NCBI GenBank assembly: GCA_963781785.1
Contig: CAWAHD010000002.1
Span: forward strand, 2,728,001-2,792,000
Direction: 5' to 3'
Source: CAWAHD01 sp963781785
GTDB taxonomy: Bacteria; Planctomycetota; Planctomycetia; Isosphaerales; Isosphaeraceae
DNA: 64,000 nt
This document shows, piece by piece, positions 11,913 through 21,517 of this stretch. Every line of letters begins with the position of its first letter. The stretch's first letter is position 1. The notes beneath the pieces are model-generated. The model did no database searches. It saw only the letters and a list, made by a program, of their open reading frames with translations, and was not told the DNA's origin. The position numbers and the translations under genes are program-made.

Positions 11913-12196
11913 ATGGCTCATAAAAAGGGACAGGGATCCAGCCGGAACGGCCGCGACTCGAACCCTCAAATGCTGGGAATCAAACTCTTTGGCGGCCAGC
12001 TTGCCAAGCCCGGGAGTATTCTCTGCCGCCAGCGCGGAACCCGCTGCGCCCCGGCAAGAACGTCGGCGTCGGCCGGGACTGGACCATTTACTCGCTGATC
12101 GCGGGCAAGGTTCATTTCGACCAGGAGGGGCGGCGAATCAACGTGATTCCGGCGGCTGCGCGACCGGCAGCGGAACTGGCGTCCGCAAAGGTCTGA
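11913..12196 (+). CDS. rpmA: 50S ribosomal protein L27, one-base frameshift as read
   Basis: bL27 sits at the peptidyl-transferase centre. The start MAHKKGQGSSRNGRDSNPQ and LGIKLFGGQ are unmistakable. After QRGTRC the frame breaks at about 12046-12052. The next frame continues exactly as L27 should: RPGKNVGVGRDWTIYS, LIAGKVHFDQEGRRINVIPA, to a stop at 12196. Restoring one C in the run after TGC repairs it to about 94 aa. It lies directly upstream of obg, the usual rpmA-obg order; rplU is not immediately upstream. A true frameshift in this gene would probably be lethal, so a sequence error is the better reading. Confidence 0.93.
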
Positions 12197-12220
12197 TGCC
12201 TCGACCGTGGTCAAACTTTC

Positions 12221-13282
12221 ATGTTCGTTGATCGCGTCACGATTCACGTTCGGGGAGGAGCCGGGGGCAACGGGTGCCTCAGCTTTCGACGGGAGAAGTA
12301 CGCGCCTCGCGGAGGTCCCAACGGCGGAGACGGCGGCCATGGCGGAAGCGTGGTCATTCGCGCTTCGGACGGCCACACCAACCTCGCCCATCTTTCGCAC
12401 CAGCGGCACTGGACGGCCGGTCGCGGCGAGCATGGCCAGGGCTCTGATTGTTTCGGTCGAGGAGGCGATGACACGATCATCGACGTTCCCCCGGGGACGC
12501 TCTTGCGCGATCGCGACCGGGGTCATCTGCTGCGCGACCTCAGAGCGCCCGGTGATCTGGTCGTTGTTGCCAGGGGAGGCCGCGGAGGACACGGCAACGC
12601 CCATTTCAAATCTTCCACGAATCGGGCTCCTCGCCAGGTCGAGAAAGGCCATCCGGGTGAAGAACGCTGGATCACCCTTGAGCTCAAGGTGATCGCGGAC
12701 GTCGGTCTGATCGGACTTCCGAACGCCGGTAAGTCGACGCTCCTGGCGCGAATCTCGCGGGCTCATCCCGAGATCGCCGATTACCCGTTCACAACCAAGT
12801 ATCCAAACCTCGGGACCGTGGTCACCGGCACCGACCAGAATTTCGTGGTTGCCGACATTCCGGGTTTGATCGAAGGCGCTCATGCCGGCCATGGACTCGG
12901 CCATGAGTTTCTCCGGCACGTCGAGCGGACCACGATCCTGGTCCATCTCATCGAGGCGGTGCCGATGGACGGGTCGGACCCGATCGCGAATTACCGGACA
13001 ATCCGCCACGAGCTCAAAGAATACAGCTCGGCGCTCGCCGAGCGACCCGAGCTTCTGGTCGTGAGCAAGCTCGATGTGACGGGAGCCACCGAGGCGAGGG
13101 CGCGGATCTCGGCCGAGCTGGGACGAGAGGTTCTGGCAATCTCTGCGGTGACCGGGCAGGGGATTCCTCAACTGATCGAGCGGATCATCACGCTCTTGCG
13201 GGAGCGCCCGTGTGAGCCAACTCCGGTTGAAGCACTGCCGGTGCCGATTGCGGCCGCGGCCGTGCCGGCCGCGGGCGCTTGA
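12221..13282 (+). CDS. obgE: GTPase Obg/CgtA
   Basis: Obg is a ribosome-associated GTPase acting in 50S maturation and stress control. The 353-aa protein has the glycine-rich Obg fold (residues 1-155: VRGGAGGNGCLSFRREK, GGPNGGDGGHGGSV, GRGGDDTIIDVPPGT, GGRGGHGNAHFKSSTNR) and the G domain: G1 GLPNAGKSTLL, G3 DIPGLIEGAH, G4 SKLD in place of NKxD, and G5-like ISAVTGQG. The C-terminus is short and Pro/Ala-rich, without the long OCT domain. The gene lies 24 bp after rpmA and 3 bp before coaX, so the three are very likely co-transcribed. Confidence 0.95.
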   Translation: MFVDRVTIHVRGGAGGNGCLSFRREKYAPRGGPNGGDGGHGGSVVIRASDGHTNLAHLSHQRHWTAGRGEHGQGSDCFGRGGDDTIIDVPPGTLLRDRDRGHLLRDLRAPGDLVVVARGGRGGHGNAHFKSSTNRAPRQVEKGHPGEERWITLELKVIADVGLIGLPNAGKSTLLARISRAHPEIADYPFTTKYPNLGTVVTGTDQNFVVADIPGLIEGAHAGHGLGHEFLRHVERTTILVHLIEAVPMDGSDPIANYRTIRHELKEYSSALAERPELLVVSKLDVTGATEARARISAELGREVLAISAVTGQGIPQLIERIITLLRERPCEPTPVEALPVPIAAAAVPAAGA

Positions 13283-13285
13283 GCC

Positions 13286-14045
13286 GTGTTTCGCGCAGTT
13301 GCTGACCTGGGCAACTCCCGGCTCAAGTGGGGCCTGGTCGACGAGTCCGGGCGGCTGGTCGAGCGATTCGCACTCCCGCTGGAACGGCACGCAGACTGGG
13401 CTGCGGCCTGGGAGAACTGGAATCGCTCCGGCAAGAGTCCATCCGCCTGGACGATCTCGTCGGTCAACCCGCCCGTGGCAGCGCAGACTTGAGGCGTTTC
13501 TTGACGCACAGGGCAACATCTCCATGACGTGGCTGCGATCGGCGGCGGATGTGGCCGTCCCGCACGAGCTCGACGCCCCGGAGACGGCCGGCGCCGACCG
13601 GGCCCTGGCGGTATCCGCCGCGGTCCGGCTCGCATCTCAACTCCGCCCAGGATTGGTGGTGGCCTGCGGCACGGCGGTCACCGTCGAGCGAATCACCGCG
13701 GCCGGGATCTGGCAAGGGGGCGCGATCGCCCCAGGACTGGGACTGGCTGCCCGAGCACTGCATCTTCATACCGCCCTCTTACCGTTTGTCGAGCCTCGTC
13801 AGCCGCCGCCCGCCTGGGGAGCCTCGACACGACCGGCTCTGGAAGCCGGTATCTTCTGGGGAGCTGTCGGCACCGTACGCGAACTGATCTCCCGCCAGGC
13901 CAGCGACCTGAGCGAGGATCCCTGGATCATCTGGACCGGGGGCGACGCCGCGCTTCTGGCCGGGCCGGTCGCAGGCGAGAAGGCATGGATCGAACCTGAC
14001 CTCGTTCTTCTTGCATTGGCCCGGACGGCCGCACTTCCCACGTGA
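13286..14045 (+). CDS. coaX: Type III pantothenate kinase, frameshifted as read
   Basis: CoaX performs the first step of coenzyme A synthesis, ATP-dependent phosphorylation of pantothenate. The first frame, from GTG 13286, gives VADLGNSRLKWGLVDESG (phosphate-binding loop) up to SSVNPPVAAQ. From about 13470-13490 the second frame carries LEAFLDAQGNISMTWLRSA, then AGADRALAVSAA, VACGTAVTVERI (the D/C-GTA type ribose and phosphate loop), GGAIAPGLGL, and ends at 14045. One indel joins them into about 252 aa, the normal CoaX length. The start overlaps the obg operon (3 bp gap). Confidence 0.85.
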
Positions 14046-14358
14046 AGTCGCCGGCTCAAGGATTCGTCGACCTTGCCGGATGGCGAAGATGTCGCGAATC
14101 GATCGACTTTGCTGGATTTTCCGAAAATCCGGTGGAGTTTGCCTCATCTGACGTCGATCTAACTCTGGGGACCGGTCCGTCCCGAATCGCTGCCGATTTC
14201 CAATCTCGTGACGAACTCGAGGTCTTACGGTAAGGCTAGGCGTTGCATAGATTTCCGAACGCGATCCCACTCGTCAAATCGCGCCGGGGCGGGCTCGAAG
14301 CCGGCGTTCGGCCGGAAGAGACGGATGTCGTCGTCCGAACGACAGGAGGTCGATCGGA
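14046..14358. other. Intergenic region, no gene seen
   Basis: Short open frames here lack similarity and ribosome-binding sites. The last 20 bases contain an AGGAGG 9 bases before the ATG of the TolC-like gene. It probably holds that operon's promoter, but no clear -35/-10 pair is visible. Confidence 0.4.
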
Positions 14359-15961
14359 ATGAATCATCGGGAAGCCACGAGCCACGTCCGCCTCTTTGTG
14401 CTGGCCGTGTGCGTGCCGGCGATCTCGATCCTGGCGGCGAGCTCGGCCCGGGCACAAGGGCCGCAGTTCGACGTCGGCTCACCGCCAGGTTCGGCGGGAG
14501 GGTCAAGTACCGTCGGGCAACCGCTGGGCGCCGCAAACTTTCCGGAATTCGGGTCACCCCTGAGCGCACCGTTCAGTGGCCGCCCCGGGCCGATGGGAAG
14601 CCACATCCCTGCCAGCGCTCTGCAAGCGCCGGAGTGCCGACGTTCCGGGGAGTGGGGGCGCAGACCACCATCACGCCTCTCGTTCAGCCAGCAACGGTTC
14701 CGCACTACGGTGACCTCGAGATGGATTCGGACATCAAGGTGTACGGGACCGCCGGCAACATGACCCTCGATACCGCTATTGAACAGCTCGTCCGGGAAAA
14801 TCTTGACCTGCTGGCCGCCAAGATGGAGGTGCCGATGGCGGAGGCCGACGTGCTGACCGCCAACCTGCGCTCCAATCCGATCTTCTACGCCGACAATCAG
14901 CTTGTTCCCTATGGCCACTTCTCATTCCTGAGGCCAGGGGGACCTCCGCAGGTCGACCTCAACTTGAACTATCCGCTGGATGTGACCTTCAAGAGGCTGG
15001 CCCGGACTCGCTCGGCGCGCGAGGCCAAAAGCTCGGTCGAGGCCCAGCTCCAGGACGCCGTCCGCACCCAGATCGACAACCTTTACTCGATCTATGAGGG
15101 GGTGGTGTCCGCCGGGTTGACGGTTAAATTCTCGGAAATCTACTTGAATGCACTGATCAGACTCGAGGCCCTGGCCAAGTCGCGGTTGGACCTGGGGCAG
15201 GTCAGGCCGGCGGAGTATCTGGCGGTCAAGGCCAAGGTTTTCACGACCCAGGTTCAGCTCAGGGATGCGAAGCAGGCAAAGACCAAGGCGAATCGTGCTC
15301 TCGCCCTGATTCTGAACATGCCGCTGGACGACGTCGATCACCTCGATGTGTTCGATCCGATCGGTCAGCTCCAACCTCTGCCCATGCCCAGGGACGAACT
15401 GGTGAAGCGAGCCCTGGCGAGGCGCCCGGACTTGCTTGCCTGGAAGTTTGGAGTGCGCCGCGCCCAGGCTGATTTCAAGCTGGCGCAAGCCAACGCATAC
15501 CCCGACGTCTATCTGCTTTATCAGCCCTACACGCTGCAAAACAATACCTACCTCGGCGTCCCGAGCGCCTATTCATGGACTCTGGGCGTGACCGCCACAA
15601 TTCCGCTCTACAACCGCAACCAGGGAAACGTCACGCGGGCAAAGATCAATATCCAGCAGTCCGAGCTTCAGGTAGCGAGCGCCGAGCGCGTGGTCATCAG
15701 CGACGTGTTGAACGCGGCCCTGGAGCTCGAGCAGAGCTTGTTCGCCGTCGCTCAGTTGCGCAAGGACATCCTCCCCCGGCCCGAGAGGTGCGCGATACGG
15801 CCATGAAGCGTTTGCTCGGCGGCGACATCACCATGGATGACTTTCTCGCCGCCCAGCAAGACTACAACGAATACGTGCGCGTGTACAAAGACGCGCTGGT
15901 GCGGCACCGGCAAGCCATCCTCGACCTGAACACCGCCGTCGGCGAGCGGATCTTGCCGTGA
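14359..15961 (+). CDS. TolC-family outer-membrane efflux protein, two frameshifts as read
   Basis: The N-terminal frame, from ATG 14359 (AGGAGG upstream), has a signal peptide (LFVLAVCVPAISILAASSARA) and a Gly/Ser/Pro linker. At about 14610-14640 coding moves to a second frame: MTLDTAIEQLVRENLDLLAA, long coiled helices, ARTRSAREAKSSVEAQLQDA, then the duplicated half with RRPDLLAWKFGVRRAQADF and a YSWTLGVTATIPLYNRNQG beta-strand. At about 15770-15790 it moves again to VRDTAMKRLLGGDITMDDFL and ends with LNTAVGERILP. The joined length of about 530 aa and the duplicated helix-strand layout fit TolC. It is the probable outer-membrane partner of the HlyD-type adaptor at 18853-20400. The three surface-protein genes follow on the same strand. 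Confidence 0.85.
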
Positions 15962-15977
15962 AGAAGGATTGAGGTCC

Positions 15978-16967
15978 ATGGAGAGACGAAGAAGGCGATG
16001 GCTGCCGAGCCTCGAACGGCTGGAGGTCCGAGACGTGCCCTCGGCACTGGCGGCGCACGGCGGCGCCGCGACCAAGCATGACGCCTCCGGACCGAGGCTC
16101 AACGTCATCGTGGATAAGAACGAGCCGTCCGGTGGAGCGGGCCGCGCCCTCGCGAGCTCGACCGACGGCCACGCCCCCTCGACTCCGCCCTGGGTCAACG
16201 AAAGTTACCTCCAATCGCTGGTCGGCCAGCTTTACGGGCCAATCACGACGACCGAGCCCATCCAGATCGGCAACAATCCCGCTCCATCGCCGCCGGGCAC
16301 TTACTCGGTTCCGCAGCCGACGCCGCGGGAGCTCAAGCGCGAGACCTTCTGGCTCGAATTCGTCGGGCACTATTCCGTGGGCCCACCGCGGTTTTCCAAT
16401 CAGGCGTCGACGATCCACATTTTCAGCGATGGGAGGTCGGTGACTTCGAACCAATTCCTCAATGGGCGCTCGCAGATCTTGCTCTCCCCGCCGGCCAACC
16501 CGACCGCAACGCCGACCACCCTGGACCCGGTCACCGGCCAGGTTGCCGGCCTGTTCACCACGTTTCCGGCCAATGCGCTGCAGTCGAGCAGCTCCCTGTT
16601 TACCCAGGTCACGAACCTGCCGGGAGTCGCCAGCAACGACCCGACCGCGCTCGACCACGGCCTGCCGTCGCGGCTGCAGTTCCTGATCGACCCTGGCGGC
16701 GTCTCCGGTGGTACCTACTCGACGCCCGCGTTCACGACGACCCCCGCCACGCTCACGGACCCGGCCACGGGGGCAACTGTTCCGCTCACCGGCGGGTCGG
16801 GCGGAGCGGTCGCTTTCAACACAGGGGCGGGCATGATCGACATCAAATACATCCCCACCAACCACCTCCGCGCGGGCGCTTCCCAGTCTGGAACCGTCAT
16901 CGTGCGGGTGCAGGGACTGATCAATATAACGGGAGCTCTCAACGCGCTCTACAAGGGGATCAATTAG
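15978..16967 (+). CDS. LEPR-XLL-like surface protein, paralog 1 of 3
   Basis: The product is 329 aa. The N-terminus is basic (MERRRRRWLPS) and then carries LERLEVRDVPSALAA, matching the planctomycete N-terminal sorting-type motif (LExLExRxxPS / LEPR-XLL). The body shares a ladder of motifs with the next two genes: GHYSVGPPRFSNQASTIHIF, SNQFLNGRSQILLSPP, and near the end MIDIKYIPTNHLRAG and GTVIVRVQGLINITGALNAL. No enzyme motif is present, so a secreted or cell-surface structural role is inferred. It starts 17 bp after the TolC stop and probably shares its transcript. Confidence 0.75.
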   Translation: MERRRRRWLPSLERLEVRDVPSALAAHGGAATKHDASGPRLNVIVDKNEPSGGAGRALASSTDGHAPSTPPWVNESYLQSLVGQLYGPITTTEPIQIGNNPAPSPPGTYSVPQPTPRELKRETFWLEFVGHYSVGPPRFSNQASTIHIFSDGRSVTSNQFLNGRSQILLSPPANPTATPTTLDPVTGQVAGLFTTFPANALQSSSSLFTQVTNLPGVASNDPTALDHGLPSRLQFLIDPGGVSGGTYSTPAFTTTPATLTDPATGATVPLTGGSGGAVAFNTGAGMIDIKYIPTNHLRAGASQSGTVIVRVQGLINITGALNALYKGIN

Positions 16968-16987
16968 CGACGAGGAGAAGTGGTCCG

Positions 16988-17896
16988 ATGCGTCTCTATG
17001 ATCCCGGTCGCGGCCGGCCTCGAAACGGGCTCGGGCATCCCGCTCGTATGAGCCCCGGAAACGGGCGAGACCTCCGTGCCAGGCGGCGGTGCCCGGTGCT
17101 TGAGAGCCTCGAGACCCGAGAGCTGCTGTCGGCTGTTGCGCCAGCGGCGACGGCACGATCTGACTCTCGAGCGGTTGCCAGCCGCGCGGCGGCCCTGGCT
17201 CTCTTCGAGAGAGCTCATGTGGATTCTCCCAACGGACTTCTCGGCGCCGGCTCACCGGGCCCATTCCTCAATCCCGCTGTCATCGCACAGGCCGTTGCCG
17301 AGCTTTACCCTGCCGGATCGCCGCCAGGCACGCCGACCCAGCGCGGAATCAATCGCCAGATCTTCACGGCGCGGTGGATTGGAAAGTACACGATCGGGCC
17401 GCCCCGGTTCACGGACCGCGCCAGCACGATCCACCTTTATGGCGTCGACGGGGGCTCGAACCAGTTCCTGATCGGCAAGTTCCAGATCGCACTCTTCCCG
17501 CCGGCAGATCCCAGCGCAACGCCAACGCCGGGTAACCCGTACGCGAATCAGATCACCGGCGTGGCTGGCCTGTTCCCTCAGAATTATCTTCAAACCGGTG
17601 CCTCCCTCGTCCTCGACCTGAATGCCGTGCCGGCACCCGGATCCAATCCCGACGCGCTGCCGACCCACTTGACCTGGACGTATGACTCCAACACCAGCGC
17701 CGCCAATTACTCGGCCCCGTCGGGGATCGTCGCGGGCGCGGGTTTCACGCAGGGCACGGGTACCCTCGATATCAAGTACATCCCGGATCGCCATCCGCAA
17801 CCGGGCGCACCGGGCTCGGGCACGGCCATTGTGACGTTCCAAGGGCTCATCAATACCAGTGGGCTCGTCAGCGCGATCTCGAAGTTCATCTCGTAG
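16988..17896 (+). CDS. LEPR-XLL-like surface protein, paralog 2 of 3
   Basis: The product is 302 aa. GAGGAG precedes the ATG by about 9 bases. After about 35 basic and variable residues comes PVLESLETRELLSAVAPA, the closest of the three to the canonical LEPR-XLL motif. The body repeats the family ladder: GKYTIGPPRFTDRASTIHLYG, SNQFLIGKFQIALFPP, GTLDIKYIPDRHPQPGAPG, TAIVTFQGLINTSG. It lies 21 bp after paralog 1. It lacks the insertion that paralog 1 has in the C-terminal half. Confidence 0.75.
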   Translation: MRLYDPGRGRPRNGLGHPARMSPGNGRDLRARRRCPVLESLETRELLSAVAPAATARSDSRAVASRAAALALFERAHVDSPNGLLGAGSPGPFLNPAVIAQAVAELYPAGSPPGTPTQRGINRQIFTARWIGKYTIGPPRFTDRASTIHLYGVDGGSNQFLIGKFQIALFPPADPSATPTPGNPYANQITGVAGLFPQNYLQTGASLVLDLNAVPAPGSNPDALPTHLTWTYDSNTSAANYSAPSGIVAGAGFTQGTGTLDIKYIPDRHPQPGAPGSGTAIVTFQGLINTSGLVSAISKFIS

Positions 17897-17995
17897 GGCC
17901 GGTCGGCACGCCGTCTGGCGCCATTCCGATCCTGAAATCGTTTTCGCCGGTGGAGAGATTCGATTCGGCCTCTGGTGGGTGAGGAGAAGGACAGG

Positions 17996-18856
17996 ATGAG
18001 GTTGTTTCCCATGCGTCCGTACACTCCCCGAACTCGCGGCGGCCATTCCCGGCGGCGGTGCCGGCCCGTGATCGAGAGCCTTGAGGCCCGCGAAGTGCCG
18101 TCGTCTCACCCCCTCGGGCCGGCTTTGCCGGGCCATCATTACCCCGCGCAGGACGTGCAGCAGTTTGTGCCGATCCTCTATCCTCCAGGTACCCCACAGC
18201 CGACCGCGGCCGAGGTCCAGCGCGAGTCATTCGTAGCCAAAGGCTCGGGCCGCTACACGATCGGCCCGGGCGCTTTCAGCAGCCAGTCGATCACGATCCA
18301 CGGATACGGTAAGCCAGCGACCAGCAATCTCTCCCGCAGGATGCACTTCCAGTTCTTGATCTACGAGCCAACCGACACGACTCAACCGGTGTACGGAACC
18401 ATCAACTTTACGGCCGGCAACTACCTGCAAAACGGGGCCAATCTGGTCCTCGACATGGCTGGACCGACGGGCACGGAGGTCGATGGCCTGCCCACGCACC
18501 TCTACTGGGCCCACGACGGGGCCAGCGGTACGGCGTTCGCCGGCGCCGGCGCAGGTTTGATCATCTCTGCGTTTAACAACGGCCAACCGACGTTCGGGAA
18601 CTTCCCGACGAATTACTTCACGCCCCAGGGTGTGCCCATCAGCCCGCTCGATGTACAAGGTAATCCCAACAACAACGGACTGGGCCCGACGACCGTGAAC
18701 AACTGGAACGTGGGCCTGGGCGACGTGACCTTCAAGTACGTCCCCGACAAACATCCTCAGGCAGGGACCCTGGGCTCGGGCACGGTCATCTTTGTCTTCC
18801 GTGGCCTGCTCAACTCTTCCGGAGCCCAGAGCCAGAACGACAAGGGGTACAATTAA
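17996..18856 (+). CDS. LEPR-XLL-like surface protein, paralog 3 of 3
   Basis: The product is 286 aa and starts at an ATG after GAGGAGAAGGACAGG. The N-terminal motif is PVIESLEAREVPSSHP. The shared ladder is present but more diverged: SGRYTIGPGAFSSQSITIHGYG, MHFQFLIYEPTDTTQP, then VTFKYVPDKHPQAGTLG and VIFVFRGLLNSSGAQSQ. A 35-residue Asn/Gly/Pro-rich segment before the last block is unique to this copy. Its stop faces the end of the HlyD-type gene; the two ends overlap by 4 bases. Confidence 0.75.
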   Translation: MRLFPMRPYTPRTRGGHSRRRCRPVIESLEAREVPSSHPLGPALPGHHYPAQDVQQFVPILYPPGTPQPTAAEVQRESFVAKGSGRYTIGPGAFSSQSITIHGYGKPATSNLSRRMHFQFLIYEPTDTTQPVYGTINFTAGNYLQNGANLVLDMAGPTGTEVDGLPTHLYWAHDGASGTAFAGAGAGLIISAFNNGQPTFGNFPTNYFTPQGVPISPLDVQGNPNNNGLGPTTVNNWNVGLGDVTFKYVPDKHPQAGTLGSGTVIFVFRGLLNSSGAQSQNDKGYN

Positions 18857-20400
18857 CGGCCGTCGGGATCTCTTGAGCGGTTGGCCTTGCCAGTGGCTTT
18901 TCGGGGAACGCCCGACCTGTCGGCTGGCTGAGCCGGCACGGCAATTTTCTGCCGCTGCTCGTCTGTCAACAAGGGCAGGGGGTCGAGTGCCACAAGGTCG
19001 CCCTTTTCAAGACCCGTCTTGATTTCGACGACCTTGTCGGTAGACAGTCCCAGCGTCACCTCGCGCCACACGAACCCGCCGTCGGGTTTCTTGACCGCCA
19101 CCTGCGTCTTATCGTCGAGGCGCACGACAGCCTTGAATGGCAGGCTGATCACGTTGTCGAGCTCGGTCACAAGAATCTCCACATGCGCGTTCATGCCCGG
19201 TCGGAGACCCTTGGGCCCGTGCCCCATATTGACGTGTGTGGTGTAAACCTTGCGTTCGACATTGAACAGGTTGGGCGAGTCCGGCAATGGGGAAACGTCA
19301 TTGACGACTCCGGCCAGGGATTCGCCCGGAAACGCATCAATCTCGATCCGGGCACGCAGCCCCTGTCTCACTTGATCGACGAATGATTCGGGGACCTTGG
19401 TGTTCACCCGCATGCTGCCCTTGAGGTCCGGGAGGCTGAAGATTTTCTGCCGCTCGCGCACCGTCGAACCTTCCTCGATCTGGGGCTGATTGCGATTGAA
19501 CGCTCGCGTGGGGTCGTTGGCGTAAACGACCATCCCGTCACTCGGCGCGACGATGGTGCAGGCCGCGATTTGCCGCTCCAGCTTGGATGCCTTCTGTTTT
19601 TCCAGCTCCAGGCGACTTGCATGGCAAGCTCACGCGACCGCGCCAGGTCGACGTCCGCTTGCAGCTTCTTGGTGTTCTTGCTCAGGGTGAATTTTTCGAG
19701 TATTTCGCGCTTCTGTTTCGCCAGCCTGAGCGCGGTGTTCTCGCGGTCGATCGTCAACCCGGCAGCGTCAAGGCGATCTTCAAGATCGACTTCGGCCAGA
19801 ATATCGGCGGACGAGCGGGCACCTTTGTTCGCAGCCAGCGCCTCGGATAGCTGCTTGCGGGCTCGGTCGATTCGCTCGAGTCGCCCTGAGGCCTTGCGGA
19901 TGGCCGACTCGGCCGTTGCGATCTCCTCAAGCACGGTCGCTTGATCCTGAGGATAAATACCGGCGACATACTCGCGTAAAGCGATCTCGGCCACTTCACG
20001 TTCGAGGCCGGCATTCTTGTAGGCGCTCTCGGCGCGCTCCGCAACAATCCTCTGGTTGACGAGCTGATCCTTGAGCGTGCTCGAGTCGAGCACGCAAACG
20101 ACCTCGCCTTTCTGGACCTGCGATCCTTCCGGCTTGAGCTCGATGATCGTTGTCTGTCCCTCGACCTTGCAGTACCGCGTCGTAGTTGCGGCTCGCCTCG
20201 ACAGACCCGCGGCCGACGATGGCGATCCTGAGCTTCTCCGGTTTGACCTCCTGAACCGGGACGTCCGCCGCGCGGGCCGCCTCGATCTTTGCCGGCGGAC
20301 CGGACGCTTGTTCCGTCTTTTGATTCTGGGCAAGCAAGCCGGCCCCAGCGACGGTTACACCGAGGCGCAGAGGACCGAAGCGACTTTCAACCCGCTGGTG
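18853..20400 (-). CDS. HlyD/RND-type membrane fusion adaptor, C-terminal part of a sigma-HlyD fusion, two internal frameshifts
   Basis: Periplasmic adaptors link inner-membrane pumps to TolC. Reading from 20400 down: a TM-like stretch TVAGAGLLAQNQ, VRIAIVGRGSVEASRNYDA in one frame, then (break at about 20165-20185) CKVEGQTTIIELKPEGSQVQ and GEVVCVLDSSTLKDQLV (biotinyl-lipoyl-like hybrid), a coiled coil of about 130 residues, then (break at about 19600-19625) KLERQIAACTIVAPSDGMVVYA, the beta-barrel with RVNTKVPESFVDQVRQG, and a Lys/Arg-rich tail. All domains of an adaptor are present in order. There is no separate start codon or ribosome-binding site before the TM stretch; the preceding sigma-factor frame runs straight into it, so this looks like the extension of that protein. 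No permease gene is next to it. Confidence 0.75.
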
Positions 20401-21188
20401 ATCAACATGGATCTGAGAACCCCCTGGGCGAGCATCGCGGCGGAACCGCGAGCAATCGTCCGTAGAGTGAGAAACTGGACCGCGGCACCGGTTGTGCAAT
20501 CCGCCAGGGCGGGCGGCAGCAACACGTGGCGCGCATCCGGAGAAAGCGCCGTAGCCAGCAAGCCGGCATTCGGGCCGAGGCCTCGGCGGCCCAGCCGCTC
20601 TCGAAGACGCTCCCGCCCCCGCGATTGCCGGCTCTTGACCGACCCGATCGGACATCCCAGATGCCGCGCCGCCTGCTCATGGGAGCACCCCTCCAGGTCG
20701 CAGAGAACAACGGGAGCCCGGAAGCGCTCGGGGAGCCGATTGATTTCCTCGTGGAGAATTCGCTCCAGCTCGTCACCGGCCTGGGGCCGGCTCTCCTGCC
20801 TCGACATCGCCGCAAGATGCTCGTGCCGGCGCCGCCGGGCGGCGGCCGACCGGGCGCACGACGCGGTGCGAAACGCCACTTGATAGAGCCACGGACCCAG
20901 AGAATCACGCACCCAGAGACCCCGGGCCTTCTTGACCAGGACGAGAAAGGTGGCCTGAAAGGCATCCTCGCGGTCGCCCGGATCGGTCAGCACACCACGG
21001 CAAACGCGCAGAACCATCGGACCGTGCCTTTCGACCAGAACCGCGAAGGCCAGCTCGGCGGCCTCGCCCCGGCTGGCGGCGAACCGCTCCAGAAGCTGAC
21101 CATCGGTCAGCTCCCCCGTCGTTCCCACGTTGAAAAGGGTGCGAAGCTGCTCGGTGAACAATCGATCCTTGCCTATCGCCATCAGCAT
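20355..21188 (-). CDS. ECF-type sigma factor, N-terminal part of a sigma-HlyD fusion
   Basis: This begins at ATG 21188 with GGGGAGAG just upstream. Region 2 reads AELAFAVLVERHGPMVLRVC, DPGDREDAFQATFLVLVKKA, PWLYQVAFRTASCARS. Region 4 reads INRLPERFRAPVVLCDLEGC, then HEQAARHLGCPIGSVKSRQSRGRERL. This pattern (long region 2 linker, GCSHEQAA) is that of planctomycete ECF factors with C-terminal extensions (ECF01-Gob-like). After region 4 come about 60 residues and a hydrophobic segment, SGLKVASVLCASV, where the frame meets a stop at 20355. One base change at about 20361-20385 would continue the helix into TVAGAGLLAQ of the adaptor. The protein would then be a membrane-tethered sigma factor. Confidence 0.85.
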   Translation of the reverse strand: MLMAIGKDRLFTEQLRTLFNVGTTGELTDGQLLERFAASRGEAAELAFAVLVERHGPMVLRVCRGVLTDPGDREDAFQATFLVLVKKARGLWVRDSLGPWLYQVAFRTASCARSAAARRRRHEHLAAMSRQESRPQAGDELERILHEEINRLPERFRAPVVLCDLEGCSHEQAARHLGCPIGSVKSRQSRGRERLRERLGRRGLGPNAGLLATALSPDARHVLLPPALADCTTGAAVQFLTLRTIARGSAAMLAQGVLRSMLITSGLKVASVLCASV

Positions 21189-21341
21189 GACTCTCCCCGC
21201 GCCTGCTCTCTGCGTGAGATTATTGGTAATGTAACGGCAGGCGGTTCTGGTTCCAACATTCCGAAAAGCAATTGCTGAACCGAAGGCGGTTCTGTTCTCC
21301 TCCAGCTCGCAACCACGGTCGTGCAGATACGAAGCATTTTT

Positions 21342-21370
21342 TTGACTTGGGCCCAAAACTGTGATAGGGT
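21342..21370 (+). promoter_or_regulatory. Promoter-like pair at the head of repeat A copy 1
   Basis: TTGACT (21342-21347) is followed after 17 bases by TAGGGT (21365-21370) and preceded by seven T residues. It would transcribe the repeat A sequence to the right. Confidence 0.35.
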
Positions 21371-21517
21371 ACGCCAAGTGAGGGCCTTTGCGATCGATGC
21401 CGTGATCGCGACATATCTCCGATTCGGACATGAGCTGAGCTGCGGACTGGACACTGCGAAAAAACTCGCACCCTGCCAGACGATTAACAGCGGACGAGGT
21501 CGGAGAGTGCCGAAGTT
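21361..21517 (+). repeat. Repeat A, copy 1
   Basis: An imperfect repeat of about 157 bases shared with 22780-22938. The best conserved core is ATCGCGACATATCTCCGA followed by GGAC and GCTGAGCTG; the far end shares GTCGGAGAGTGC. The start shares TG.TAG.GT. Neither copy encodes a plausible protein, so a structured RNA or decayed element end is possible. Confidence 0.55.

Noticed and set aside
15828..17264. 478-aa minus-strand frame over the surface-protein genes
   Set aside because: Arg/Gly-rich shadow of two clear plus-strand genes.
20355..20400. Programmed ribosomal frameshifting between sigma and HlyD parts
   Set aside because: No slippery heptamer or downstream pseudoknot is apparent, and comparable breaks occur in unrelated genes, so sequence error is simpler.
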